From Zanthoxylum bungeanum (Eukaryota; Streptophyta; Magnoliopsida; Sapindales; Rutaceae), in contig SKCR01023750.1 of NCBI GenBank assembly GCA_019454045.1, positions 62,001 through 126,000 of the forward strand: a DNA stretch of 64,000 nucleotides, in the 5' to 3' direction. A program made the position numbers and the translations under genes. Positions within the stretch are counted from its first letter, which is position 1; the number at the start of each line of letters is the position of its first letter. Of the stretch, positions 46,544 through 60,029 are shown piece by piece. Under the pieces are notes generated by a model. That model worked only from the letters and a program-made list of their open reading frames with translations. It was not told the DNA's origin and ran no database searches.

Positions 46544-49450
46544 GATTGAAAAGCATGAAATTTGATTAGGGCTTAAAATTTGGGTAAAATTAATTTGAGC
46601 ATGACTTAATGAAATTGGATGATTTAGTATCCTTAAATGTTGTTGAATTGAAGATTGATTGGCTCAATTTCAAAAAATTTTATTTGGAACAGTTTTCCCC
46701 AATTTTGGTATGCTTGGCCGAATACCATATGAACCCTAATGTCTTGGATTTTGTTTTTTTTTTTTTGTTTATCATTGGATGTGTTGGAAATCAATTGGGA
46801 ATGTTGATTTAATGTTGAATTGAATTTAATTGGATTGAATTTGATTTGGACGTAAAATCCCCTCCTTTGTCGAGACATATAAGCATGATTTGGGTTTGAT
46901 TTTTTATCATTGTGTTGGACATGTGATAATGAAAATAAGCATGATTAATTAGTCTAATTGATATTTATGAAATGGTAATTTAGTTGATTAATTATGTTAT
47001 ACACTTTAAGATTTAATTAAATTGGATTTTCGGAATATAATTAAATTGGGCTTTAAATTGGATTTGGGCTTTAAATGTTGTTATTGGGCTTATTGGGCTT
47101 GGTTGTACCAAGTTAGGTTTAGGTAAATTGGTTGGATCCAATTGGGCCCAAAACCAATTCCGTTAAGCCCAAATGTGACTAATGGGCCTAATGGGCCTAA
47201 ATTGATTTCTATGATTATGGGGTTATTCCCGGATTGGACTTTGGTTATTGGGTTCGACCCGAGTTGACCAAAAGTCCACACCTTAAGAAATTAATTAAAA
47301 GCCCATTGGACTTTAATTAAATTGACGTTGGACGTTAATCGGGCTTTGAGACCCGTAACGATTAAATTTGGAATTGAAGTCGTAAAGGTTCATTGATAAA
47401 GTATAATATTTAATTTGGAATTAAATAAAAGGATTAGTATTAAATACATATTGAATTGGATTTAATTATGTAGTTTAATTTAATTCGAGAATTCGTACTT
47501 TGAGTACTGATTCGCAAAACGAGTTTGACTCGCGCAAAATCAAATCGTTGTTTGAACATTGGATGGTCATTAATTATCAGATTAATTAATTTGATTAGAT
47601 TGATTGATAACATGCTTGTGTGAATACATGGTTGCGATGCATGAATAATGTATATCAGATGGATATTAGAAGGGTGAGGCAATTTTAGAAATTATTGTAA
47701 TGAATTTGGAATTTTTTAATTGGACCTGCGTGTCCAGCCTTATTACCTCCTTACTCTTTGTATTCTCTTCTCACAAATTCCCCTCAATGTAAATGAGGTT
47801 TCTTTAGAAGTGTAGTGTTACTTGTAGAAGTAATACATGTGCTAGCGGGAGAGAGAAAGTGAGAGATTTGATCTAGGATCAATGTGTAAAGTATCCATCC
47901 GCATATCATTATTATTTATTATACGTGTTTTATTATGTGTTTAGAATGCATGTTTAAGGGTGTATGATGATGAGACCTTAACAAAGATAATAAATTGGTT
48001 GCCAATTTGCACGTGAAAAACCCTCGCAAAATATTAAGCGTTTTTCCTTTCATTGAGTGATTCTTACTCAAGATCCAAGACTTGCATTGGTTTGTTGGCC
48101 AAAGTCAAGACCTTTGTCTGTCGAGGATGTGTTTGAATCACGAAGGCTTTGTTCCATATTGGTGTCTTGTCCAAGTTGTGGTTTGTTAGCCAAAGTCAAG
48201 ATCATTTCTTGTCCATCGACGTTGATTATGAAGCTTTTCATGGTCAATGGGTTCCGCTTAACTGGGATAATTAAGCTTGTTGTGCCAAAGCCAAGGCTTA
48301 GTTGATTTAGAGGAAAAAGGTTAGGTAATATAATGGATATATTGGCATATATAAGATATATGTTTCGGACTTGGATGTCCCCATACCGGATCTAGGAATT
48401 GGATGGGATCCAATCGATCTTAGAGATCTACCTAGATAATTATCATACAATTTGTTGGCGAAAGTCAAGATTGTGTGATATTTAATGGGATCCTAGCCCA
48501 GTAGGAAACGCGGTTTCCCGAGTACTCGACAGAGGGTTAGAGGCTCGCCGAAAAATAGTGGGAGGCAAGAATTAAATTTGCAATATTCATTTAATAACTT
48601 GCCATAAGCGCTCAATCAACTATCATTCGTCAAATAAATTAAATGATAGTTGGACTAATATTTAATCGTTGTTTTAAAACAGTTGGACTGTATTCAAACT
48701 ATTCATTTATATTTGATTTTATAATTGGATTATAGTATCAATATAATTGAATTTGTCTATTAAAATTATATTTGATTATATAGTTGGACTATAGTGATCA
48801 TTATAATAAATAAGTACCTAAGTCGTTGATTAAATAGTTGGACTATTAGAATCAAGATAAAATTAAAAGATTGACATTTAAAACATAATCATAGGGAAAA
48901 TGTATTTAAATGGTTCAATTTTCAAATTGGGAATAATTTCAGGATGGACGTGGAAACTAATAATTTACTTTATTTGATAAAATAAAATATTAGGCCTAAG
49001 CTCGGAGCTAAGCAAATAGTAGAGCATAATCTTTGGGAGATTTATGTGATGATAACTTTAGTGCTTAATCCATTAAGCTTGTCGTAGTAGACTCCTTAAT
49101 TTTTTAATCAGAACTAAGGATTAGATCCTTGAAGTATGATATTGAAATTGAAGAATTTTCATAAATCTATACTTAGATTTTAGAAGTACAAAATTGCAAT
49201 AAATAACTCTTATAGAGTTAATGACTATTCTCAAGGAGATAAAATTAAACTTTGTAATTAGACAAGTAGCGCAAGGCGCACCTTACTTCGATATTCTAGA
49301 AGGCCAAGGCTTGGCCAAAATTTTTTTGAGTGTTGAAGAATAAATAACTCATTATAATCTTTTGGGAAGATAAAGGACAAATCCCAAAATATCTGCCTAA
49401 ATTATGTCAAACGGGATCGCGGAAGCATGACTACCGTTTGAACAAAACAG
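46544..49450 (+). pseudogene. Copia leader and gag, interior 1, decayed
   Basis: The leader is AT-rich with a ttgggctt/gggccta-rich part (47040-47330). The boxes tttgttggccaaagtcaaga at about 48092, 48181 and 48451 match the minus-strand element. Gag traces are clearest late: a segment equivalent to LTILKEIK..EGQGLA at about 49210-49320 and the worn zinc knuckle near 49394-49436, where the second cysteine codon reads tyrosine (C-L-N-Y). An open frame at 48057-48305 spans the boxes but shows no gag motif. Confidence 0.6.
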
Positions 49451-52069
49451 ACATGAAGGAATTGAAAATGAGCAAGGCTCTGACTTCAAATATGTGTGTC
49501 AAAATTATGTTCACTACTAGTATTGAAATTTGATTTTAGATACTTAGTGTGGTACATAAATTATGTACTGGTGTGCATCATCTGCTATGAGAAGGATACT
49601 TACTTCAGTTGAGATTAATCTGTGAATCGGAAACAGGACGTAGGTCGCTGTTTTACCGTAGATACCTAAGTTTAGGAACTATCTCAATGGTATGTACTTA
49701 AATTAGGAAACTATTATAATGTAACTAGTTTGACTAGAAACATAATCTTTATATCTGTGTTTTACCCGCTGCGGGTGAACCTTTATATTCTAGAACACTA
49801 AAGTGTTTTATTATATAAAGATGATATTGAGATAAACACATTAGATGTGAATAACAGAATTTATATTTTGAATATAAACAAATCTCGAACATATAACGTG
49901 ACAAACAAATAGCTCAAACTGATTTGATCAGAAGAAACATATTGTGGCAATATTGTCTGGGACACAATGAAACAAGACTCGTATATCCACACTTTCGAAG
50001 AGTGGGTACCAGGAATGTAATGGAAAATATTTAAGCAATAAGTTTCTCATATACTTGAAAAAGTATAGTATTATTTCAAATGAGGACTCCTTTCGGAACA
50101 CGTCAATTTGACGGTGTGTCCGAAATGAGAAACCCAATTTTGTTAGACATGATAAGGTTGATCATGAGTCACTCTTAGCTACCATTTCCTTCAACGGATA
50201 AGCATAAATTGTGCAGAACTTATTTTGAATAAGGTTACATAATAATCTGTTTGACAGACTTCATATTAGATATTACAGGAAAGAAATCGGGTTTCACATT
50301 CCTAAAAATTTGGGTAGGTTGGGCATATGTTTGGATGATACCAAACTAGAATCCAAATTGGATAAGTGATAATTATAATTTATCTTAGGGATACATAAGT
50401 ATAGTACTTATACATCTCACAAGAGAACAATGTAATTATTGCTCGCCATGCGGTTTTCCTAAAAGTAATACCGATATACAGTAGTAAGTGGGAGGATAGT
50501 AAAACTCGATGTACATCAGAGTAATACTGTTCAAGGCACCAAGTCCTTAATGGAACACAAACAGTTCATCAAGGATGAAACTGTACCAGTAATCTTCGAA
50601 TACAAAAGAACATCGTAGGTCAGAGAGAGTCAGAAAACAACCTAGGGTATGGGTTTCCGATCTCACCTCATAAAGATGTCTATCTTATTGAGGAATACCA
50701 AATGACTACGAATGAGGAAGTGATACAAGGTATCGACTCCCGATTATGGCAAAGTGCCATGATTTCTGAAATGGATTCCATGTATATCAACTATGTTTGG
50801 ACACTAGTTGTTGTACCTGAAGGCATTGTGCCTATTGATACTATATAAGTTTTCAAGAAAGACATACGTGGAAGGCAATATACCAACGTACTAATCTACG
50901 CTTGTAACGAAAAGGTATCGTTATCAATATATTGTCGGTTACGACGATACCTTTTACTTGTTGCCACAGTAAATCCATTTGGATAATGCTTGCTAATGCT
51001 GCATGTTTCATTTATGAAATATGACAGCTGAACGGGAAAATTGCTTTCCTGAAAATGAAACCTTTTGGAGGATGTTTACAACATCCTGACGGTTTTATCG
51101 TATCAAAACTAGCAAACAAGGTTTGCAGATTATTCGATCCATGTTATGGATTGAAGCAAGCATTGTGTTCTTGGAATTGTCGTTTTGATGTAATCATAAT
51201 AGTTCATGATTTAATTCAAAATGAAAAGATTCTTGTGTATATTAGAGGGTTAGTGGGAGCGCACTAAACAGTGGTTGTCCTATAAATAATGATGACATGT
51301 CATTTCTTGGAAATGAAATTCCCATAATAACAATCGGCGAAAGCTTGGCTTTCGAGAAAATTCTCCGTAGAATTCTTGGGAGAAACAACCTCTATTCTAG
51401 GAATAAAGATCTACTGTGATAGATTTAAAGTTGTTGACACTCTACGAGAAATCGTACATTGAAAAATGTACGTGACCTGGTGTCTCATACGCTTTGAGCA
51501 TATGGAGTCACAAACTGGCCAATCCTAGTGATAGTCACTGGATTGATGTTAAGAACATCCGTTAGTATCTTAGAGAACTAAGGGTGATGTCTTAAACTAT
51601 GGAGAAGGAGAACTTGAAGTGACTAGGATCACTACCGCAAGTTTCCTAACAAATAAAAACGACTTTAAGTCGCTGAATGGTACTATACAGTTTGAATAAC
51701 GGAAAAGTGAGCTGGAAATCTTCCAAGCAAGATACTGCTACCGAATAAACAATAAATACGGTTATTGCTGCAGCTGTGGCAACAATAGAAGCCATCTGGG
51801 TCAATAACAAATCTAATTAGATTAGATATAGTTCTGTTAGTAGATGAGCTAGGCTTTATCACAGGCTAAAGAATTAATTGTCTTATCAATGTTCCAGATA
51901 TTTACTTCGACTATTTATCTGATTCGTTCGGATCATACATCATGGCGATGTGATGATCGTATAAATTGCATCAGATGATAATCATGCAAATCCACTAACG
52001 AAAGCACTTTCTCAGCAATTTGAGCCAACCGTACATAGTTCGGGTGTTAGACACTCGAGCGACTTGCTA
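49451..52069 (+). pseudogene. Copia pol, interior 1, with integrase deletion
   Basis: About 297 bp of the integrase core present in interior 2 are missing at about 50011. Integrase end: LLDMI-type at about 50140. RT start at 50756-50890, reading ISEMDSMYINYVWTLVVVPE. RT core at 51055-51267, with MKPFGGCLQHPDGFIVSK, then CYGLKQALCSWNCRFDVIII and LIQNEKILVY, the conserved copia YGLKQA..WN.RFD block. The YVDD box is lost near 51285. RNase H, about 51700-52060, reads SWKSSKQDTATE, then AAAVATIEAIWVN, and ends with HHGDVMIV and PLTKALSQQ. Many stops. Confidence 0.82.
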
Positions 52070-52086
52070 TAGGCCAAGTGGGAGAT
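52070..52086 (+). other. Polypurine tract, interior 1
   Basis: Reads taggccaagtgggagat before TGTTAGAC. Confidence 0.88.
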
Positions 52087-54164
52087 TGTTAGACATTTAT
52101 GACCCATATCGTCACTATTTGTACAGATCATGGTGGTGTTGTACAAATTAACTATGTGACAAAGGAGATTGCTCTCTTATCATTTGTGATTAGATCACTA
52201 AGATGTATAAACGATAAGAGGTCCTTATAATTTTTTCCTTGATTAAGAATGATATGATACAGTATCAGTCCACGAAGGATAAATCATTAAATATCCCTAG
52301 TCAGAGTATTATCGAGATTAGACATCGATAAATACGTAAAAGACTAGTATTACACTTGTGCGTGTTGTGAGGGCATAACGACATAGTTCTCATATATTTG
52401 GGTATATGATACTCATGCAAGTGTAATAGGAGGTTGTGTTTCACCGATTGTACAAGAAACAACTTCGCTCCGGATAGACCCCATCGGAATTCCATTGGTA
52501 GTATGACTATGTGTCTATGGAAGTCTAAAATCAGGGTAGATGTATTTGGTCTTAACCTAAGACTTACACCGCTAATACTTGCGACAAGCAATATACTTTG
52601 GTTTTGGTCGTCCAAGCCTTTAACCGGTTTCTATGTATGCCTCTTCTGGGTATATCGAGAATCGTAGTGTATTGGGTGTGATGTCAAGACGGAAGTATCA
52701 CTCTAGTCATAGTGGAGATGATGATCACGCAGGGATACAGAACTTGTTCTCTAAAAAGGTTGCAACTGTCGGGATAATATGACTTGGTCATGATTATCTG
52801 ATAATAAAGAGACTAGTTGCTTGTCATCCGATATTTGCTTCGTACGGGGCAGACACTATACCGGCCCCAGGCCTCACATGTGATCATCCGATACTGGATC
52901 GAAATGTGCATTACTACGTATACTACGCCTGATACATATCCTATATTCTTGTAAGGATATTTCTGGAGAATTGGGTAGGCATGGCGCTTTGCTAGAGGCC
53001 AACCTTGTCTTGTAAATCGATAAAACGTAGTACTTGGTACGTACGTGTTCAGATATTTTGACGACCGAATTTACTTCCCATCTATCCGGGGATCTCATGT
53101 GTTGCTTCTCGAAGATTCACCGATGACGTATGACTCACACTTTAATTAATCTGGGATTAATTGGTAGAGAGCGAAAATTAATCTAGGATTAATTACAGAG
53201 ATATTTTATTTGGGATAAAATATCTTTTAAATAGAGATAATGATTAATTTGGAATTAATCGATAAATTAATATATTCGATATATTATTCGAAATTGGATT
53301 TCATCGTGGAATTAAAATTAGATTTTAATTCGGGCGAATTAATTAATTCGTTAACGATGTCAATAGTAATTATGCTAGGCATGATTATTTAATTAAATTA
53401 GATTTAATTACGTCGCAACGGAAATTTCATCAATTTGGAATTAACGAACCCGAGCACGGGATTATTTGCAAGCGCATTCACATTTCGAATTAGAGTGTGG
53501 CACGCAAGTCAAATCAAGCATCAAATCGCTAGTCGCATCAAGCGTCAAATCATTAGTCACTTTGAGTGATGTGATAACTTGTCACATTGATTGATTGATT
53601 GATGATGTGACTTGATGTGAGTGGTCGGAAAGCTTTTTGAAAGCTTGAAAGACATATAATGTTATTATATTCTTGGAGCCAAATTTTGAGTTGACTTTTT
53701 GAAAGTTTTACACAACATTTAGTATATGTTTTTTATTTGGTTTTTGAAATCAATTAACCCACACTCTCTCTCTTCTTCTCTTCTCTCTGCTCACGCCAAG
53801 GGCTTAATTTTTCTCTCTTCTTTCACAGCTCATTGCCGTGAGCTAAGGGAAGCAAAGTGTTTGATTTTTGTGGCAAAAATCAAGGTGCTAGCACACTACG
53901 AAGTCATGCGAAGGTGATAGGGAAGTCCACCCATGAGCATGGAATAATTTCGCGAAGCTTGGAGCTTGACGAAGGACCAACAATGGCCGAATCTTGGAGA
54001 TGGACTACAGCTCACTGCTGTGAGGTCTAGAAGGCAGAAAATAAATTTTTATTGCCTCTCGCGTCACTCAACCGATCGATGTAAGTATTCCGCAACTTCC
54101 TCGTATGTATACACATGTATTTTTATTCTTTGTATTCGATCATTGGGACCGTAGAACTCCAACA
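52087..54164 (+). repeat. Copia LTR 2 (shared middle LTR)
   Basis: 2,078 bp. It serves as 3' LTR of interior 1 and 5' LTR of interior 2. It starts TGTTAGACAT (mutated) and ends ACTCCAACA. It sides with LTR 3 against LTR 1 at most differences examined. Confidence 0.9.
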
Positions 54165-54165
54165 A

Positions 54166-54177
54166 TAGTATTAGAGC
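54166..54177 (+). other. Worn primer-binding site, interior 2
   Basis: Reads TAGTATTAGAGC, two substitutions from TGGTATCAGAGC. Confidence 0.75.
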
Positions 54178-57110
54178 GATTGAAAAGCATGAAATTTGAT
54201 TAGGGCTTAAAATTTGGGCAAAATAAATATGAGCATGATTTAATGAAATTGCATGATTTAGTTTGCTTAAATGTTATTGAATTGAAGATTGATTGGATCA
54301 ATTTCACGAAATTTTGTTTGGATCAATTTTCCCTAATTTTGGTATGCTTGGCCGAATATCACATGAACCCTAATATCTTGGATTTTGAATTTTGTTTGAT
54401 CATTGGATGTGTTGGAAATCAATTAGGATTGTTGATTTAATGTTGAATTGAATTTAATTGGATTGAATTTGATTTGGACGTAAAATCTCCTCCTTGGTCG
54501 AGACATATAAGCATGATTTGGGTTTGATTTTTGATTATTGTGTTGGACATGTGGTAATGAAATGTGATAATGAAAATAAGCATGATTAATTAGGCTAATT
54601 GATGTTTATGAAATGTTAATTTAGTTGATTAATTATGTTTTGCCCTTTAAGATTTAATTAAATTAAGAAATTGGATTTTTGGAATTTAATTAAATTGGGC
54701 TTTAAATGTTGTTATTGAGCTTAGTTGTACCAATTTAGGTTTAGGCAAATTGGTTGGATCCAATTGGGCACAAAACCACTTCTGTTAAGCCAAAATGCGA
54801 CTAATAGACCTTTAAAGTTTAATTGGGCCTAATGGGCCTAAATTAATTTCTAGGATTATGGGTTATTCCCGGATTGGACTTTGGTTATTGGGTTCGACCC
54901 GAGTTGACCAAAAGTCCACGCCTTAAGAAATTAATTAAAAGCCCATTGGACTTTAATTAAATTGACATTGGATGTTAATCTGACTTTGAGACCCGTAACG
55001 ATTAAATTTGGAATTTAAGTCGTAAAGGTTCGTTGAAAAAGTGAAGTATTTAATTTGGAATTAAATAAAAGGATTAGTATTAAATACATATTGAATTGGA
55101 TTTAATTATTTAGTTTAATTTAATTCGAGAATTCGTACTTTGAGTACTTATTCGCAAAACGAGTTTGACTCGCGCAAAATCAAATCGTTGTTTGAAAATT
55201 GGATGGTCATTAATTATCATATTAATTAATTTTATTAAATTGATTGATAACATGCTTGTGTGAATACATGGTTGCGATGCATGAATAATGTATGTCAGGT
55301 GGATATTAGAAGAGTGGGTAATTTTAGAAATTGTTGTAATGAATTTGGAATTTATTAATTGGACCTGTGTGTCCAGCCTTATTACCTCCTTACTCTTTGT
55401 ATTCTCTTCTCACATATTCCCCTCAATGTAAATAAGGTTTCTTTAGAAGTGTAGTGTAATGGGTAGAAGTAATACATGTGCTAAGCGGGAGAGAGAAATG
55501 AAGAGATATGATCTAGGATTAATGTGTAAAGTATCCATCCGCCTATCATTATTATTTATTATACGCGCTTTATTATGTGTTTAGAATACATGTTTAAGGG
55601 TGTGTGATGATGAGAACTTAACAAAGATAATAAATTGGTTGCCAATTTGCACGCGAAAAACCATCGCAAAATATTAAGCGTTTTTCCTTCCATTGAGTGA
55701 TTCTTACTAAAGATCCAAGACTGGCATTGGTTTGTTGGCCAAAGTCAAGACCTTTTTCCGTCGAGGATGTGTTTGAATCACAAAGGCTTTGTTCCATATT
55801 GGTGTCTTGTCCAAGTTGTGGTTTGTTGACCAAAGTCAAGACCACTTCTTGTCCATCGAGATTGATTATGAAGCTTTCTATGGTCAATGGGTTCCGGTTA
55901 ACTGGGATCATTAAGCTTGTTGTGCCAAAGCCAAGACTTATTTGATTCAGAGGAAAAAGGTTAGGTAATATATTGGATATATTGGCATATATAAGATATA
56001 TATTTCAGACTTGGATGTCCCCCTACCGGATATAGGAATTGGATGGGATCCAATCGATCTTAGAGATCTACCTAGTTAATTATCATACAATTTGTTGGCC
56101 AAAGTCAAGATTGTGTGATATTTAACGGGAACCTAGCCCATTAGGAAACGTGGTTTCCCGAGTAATCGACAGAGGGTTGAGGCTCGCCGAAAAATTATGG
56201 GAGGCAAGAATTAAATTTGCAATATTTGTTTAATAACTTGCCATACGCGCTCAATCAAATATCATTCGTCAAATAAATTAAATTTTAGTTGGACTAATGT
56301 TTAATCGTTGTTTTAAAGCAGTTGGAATGTATTCAAACTATTCATTTCTAGTTGATTTTATAATTGGATTATAGTAATCAATATAATTGAATTTATCTAT
56401 TAAAATTATATTTGATTATATAGTTGGACTATAGTGATCATTATAATAAATAAGTACCGAAGTCGTTGATTAAATAGTTGGACTATTAGAATCAATATAA
56501 AATTGAAAGATTGATATTTAGAACATAATCCTAGGGAAAATGTATTTAAATGGTTTAATTTTCAAATGGGGAATAATTTCAGGATCGTCCTTGAAACTAA
56601 TAATTTACTTTATTTGATAAAATAAAAAATTAGGCCTAAGCTCGGAGCTAAGCAAATAGTAGAGCATAATCTTTGGGAGAATTATGTGGTGATAACATTA
56701 TTGCTTAATCCATTAAGCTTGTCGTAGGTGACTCCTTAATTTCTTAATCATAACTAAGGATTAGATCCTTGAGCTATGATATTAAAATTGAAGGATTTTC
56801 ATAAATCTATTCTTAGATTTTAGAAGTACAAAATTGCAATAAATAACTCTTGGAGAGTTGATGACTATTCTCAAGGAGATAAAGTCAAACTTTGCAATTA
56901 GGCAAGTAGCGCAATGCCTACCTTACTTCGATATTCTAGAAGGCCAAGGCTTGGCCAAAAGCTTATGGAGTGTTGAAAATGGCAAAGGCAAAATCATTAT
57001 AATCTTCTGGGAAGATAAAGGATAAATCCCAAAATGTCTGCCTAAATTGTGGCAAACAAGATCGCGGAAGCGTGACTACCATTTGAACAAAGAAGACATG
57101 AAGGAATTGA
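54178..57110 (+). pseudogene. Copia leader and gag, interior 2, decayed
   Basis: Parallel to 46544-49450. The ggccaaagtcaaga boxes are at about 55738, 55828 and 56097. The zinc knuckle at 57039-57080 reads CLNCGK, then QDRG where the family has G-H-W-K, so the histidine is lost. A basic MAKAK-type linker precedes it. Confidence 0.6.
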
Positions 57111-60012
57111 AAACGATCAAGGCTCTGACTTCAAATATGTCTGTCAAAATTTTGTTCACTACTAGTATTGAAATTGGATTTTAGATACTTAGTGTGGTAC
57201 ATAAATTATGTACTAGTGTGTAGCATATGCTATGAGTAGGATACTGACTTCAGTTGAGATTAATCTGCGAATCGGAAACGGGACGTAAGTTGATGTTTTA
57301 CCGTAGATACCTAAGTTTAGGAAATATCCTAAGGGTATGTACTTAAATTAGGAAAATGTTATAATGTAACTAGTTTGACTAGAAATATTATCTTTATATT
57401 AGTGTTTTACCCGCTGCGGGTGAACCTTTTTATTCTAGAACACTAAAGTGTTTTAATAAATAAAGATGGTATTGAGATAAACACATTAGATGTGAATAAC
57501 AGAATTTATATTTTAAATATAAAGAAATCTTGAACATATAACGTGACAAACAAATAGCTCAAACTGATTTGATCAAAAGAAACATATTGTGGCATTGTTG
57601 TCTGTGACACAATGAAATAAGACTCGTACATCCACTCTTTCTAAGAGTGGGTACTAGGATTTTTCTGATTCCAATCAAATAAAGTCTACAAATCTAGTTT
57701 ATTGGGCAAAGTGCCTAAAGCACTATTTACTTGGTAAAAGTGTAAATGCCACTGATCTGTTAGCCTTAGTTCATAGTGAAGCAAGTGGCCCATGTCTAGC
57801 TAGGCTATAGGTGGATATGAATATTTCGTGACCTTAACGGATGTGGCATCGTGTTTTGGTTGTGTGTTTCTTTTGAAACACGAATTGGAAACTTTTAAAG
57901 TTTCGACACGAAATAGACAAACAGATCGGTTAAAGTATTAAACTATCACGGTAAGACCGTAATGGAAAATACTTAAGCAATAAGTTTCTCGTATACTTGA
58001 AAGAGTATAGTATTCTTTCAAATGAGGACTCCTTCCGGAACACGTCAATTTGACGGTGTGTCCGAAATGAGAAACCGAATTTTGTTGGACATGATAAGGT
58101 TGATCATGAGTCTCTCTAAGCTACCATTTCCTTCAACGTATAAGCATAAACAGTGCAGAACTTATTTTGAATAAGGTTCCATAATAATCTATTTGACAGA
58201 CTTCATATTAGATATGAAAAGGAAAGAAAACGGGTTTCACATTCCTGAAAATTTGGGTATGCTGGGCATATGTTTGGATGAAACCAAACTAGAACCCAAA
58301 TTGGATTAGTTCCAATTATAGGTTATCATAGGGATACATAAGTATAGTACTTATACATCTCACAACAGAACAATGTAATTGTTGCTCGCCATGCAGTTTT
58401 CCTAAAAGGAATACCGATATGTAGTGGTAAATGTGACGATAGTAAAACTCGATGTAAATCAGAGTAATACTGTTCAAGGCACCAAGTCCTTAATGGAACA
58501 CAAACAGTTCATCAAGGATGAAAATGTACCAGTAATCTTCGAATACACAAGAACAGCGTAGGTCGGCGAGAGTCAAAAAGCAACCTCGGGTATGGGTTTC
58601 CAATCTCACATCATAAAGATCTCTATCTTATTGAGGAATACACACTAACTACGTATGAGGAAGTGATACAAAGTATCGACTCCCGAATATGGTAAAGTGC
58701 CATGATGTTCGAAATGGATTCCATGTATATCAACTATGTTTGGACACTAGTTGTTGTACCGGAAGGCATTTTGCCTATTGGTACTATTTAAGTCTTCGAG
58801 GAAGACATACGTGGAAGGCAACATACTAACGTACTAACTAGGCTTGTAATGAAAATGTATCACTATCAACATAGTGTCGGTTACGAAAAAACATTTTACA
58901 TGTTACTACGGTAAATCCATTTGGATAATGCTTGCTAATGCTGTATGTTTCTTTTATGAAATATGACAGCTGAACGGGAAAATTGCTTTCCTGAAAAGGA
59001 AACCTTTTGGAGGATGTTTACAATATCCTGACGGTTTTGTCATATCAAAACTAGTAAACAAGGTTTGCAGGTTATTCGATCCATGTTATGGATTGAAGAA
59101 GGCATTGTTTTCTTGGAATTATCATTTTGATGTAATCATAATAGTTCATGATTTAATTCAAAACGAAAAGATTCTTGTGTATATAAGAGGGTTAGTGGGA
59201 GCGCACTGACAGTGGCTGTCATATAAATAATGATGACATGTCATTTCTTGAAAATGATATTCCCATAATAACAATCGGTGAAAGCTTGCCTTTCGAGAAA
59301 ATTCTCCGTAGAATTCTTGGGAGAAACAACCTATATTCTAGGAATAAAGATCTACTGTGATAGATTTAAAGTTGTTGACACTCTCCGAGAAATCGTACAT
59401 TGAAAAATGTACGTGACCTGGTGTCTCAAACGCTTTGAGCATATGGATTCACAAACAGGCCAATCCTAGTGAAAGTCACTGGATTGATGTTATTAACATC
59501 CGTTAGTATCTTAAAGAACTAAGGATGATGTCTTAAACTATGGAGAAGGAGAACTTGAAGTGACTAGGATCACTACTGCAAGTTTTCCTAACCGATAAAA
59601 ACAACTTTAAGTCGCTAAACGGTACTATACAGTTTGAATAACGGAACAGTGAGCTGGAAATCCTTAAAGCAAGATACTACTACCGAATAAATAACAAATG
59701 CGGGTTATTGCTGCAGTTGAGGCAGCAATAGAAGCCATCTAGGTCAATAACAAATCTAATTAGATTAGATATAGTTTTGTTAGAAGCTAAACTAGGCTTC
59801 AGCACAGGCTAAAGAATTAATGGTCTCATCAATGATCCAGATATATACTTCGACTATTCATCTGATTCGTTCGGATCATATATCATGGGGATGTGATGAC
59901 CGTATAAATCGCATCAGATGATAATCATGTAAATATGCTAACGAAAGCACTTTCTCAACAATTTGAGCCAACCGTATATAGTTCGGTTGTGAGACACTCG
60001 AGTGACGGGCTA
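57111..60012 (+). pseudogene. Copia pol, interior 2, decayed but domain-complete
   Basis: Gag-pre-integrase trace GKSVNATDLLALVHSEASGP at about 57735-57795. The integrase core at about 57808-57935 shows GGYEYFVTLTDVASCFG and LLKHELETF, the copia equivalent of the GGYxYFxTFTDDxSRxG segment, with the catalytic aspartate neighbour changed. The integrase end follows at 58030-58130. RT is at about 58695-59210, including a YGLKKALFSWNYHFD-like block; YVDD is broken near 59225. RNase H runs about 59640-60010. Every domain is present, but stops and single-base losses occur throughout. Confidence 0.82.
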
Positions 60013-60029
60013 TAGGCCAAGTGGGAGAT
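60013..60029 (+). other. Polypurine tract, interior 2
   Basis: Reads taggccaagtgggagat directly before the third LTR. Confidence 0.88.

Noticed and set aside
48057..48305. 82-codon frame present in both copia interiors (also 55697-55945) and inverted at 18140-18388
   Set aside because: Its conservation reflects copy number of the transposon. Both strands are open over the repeated ggccaaagtcaaga boxes and no gag motif is seen. Kept only as a leader repeat observation.
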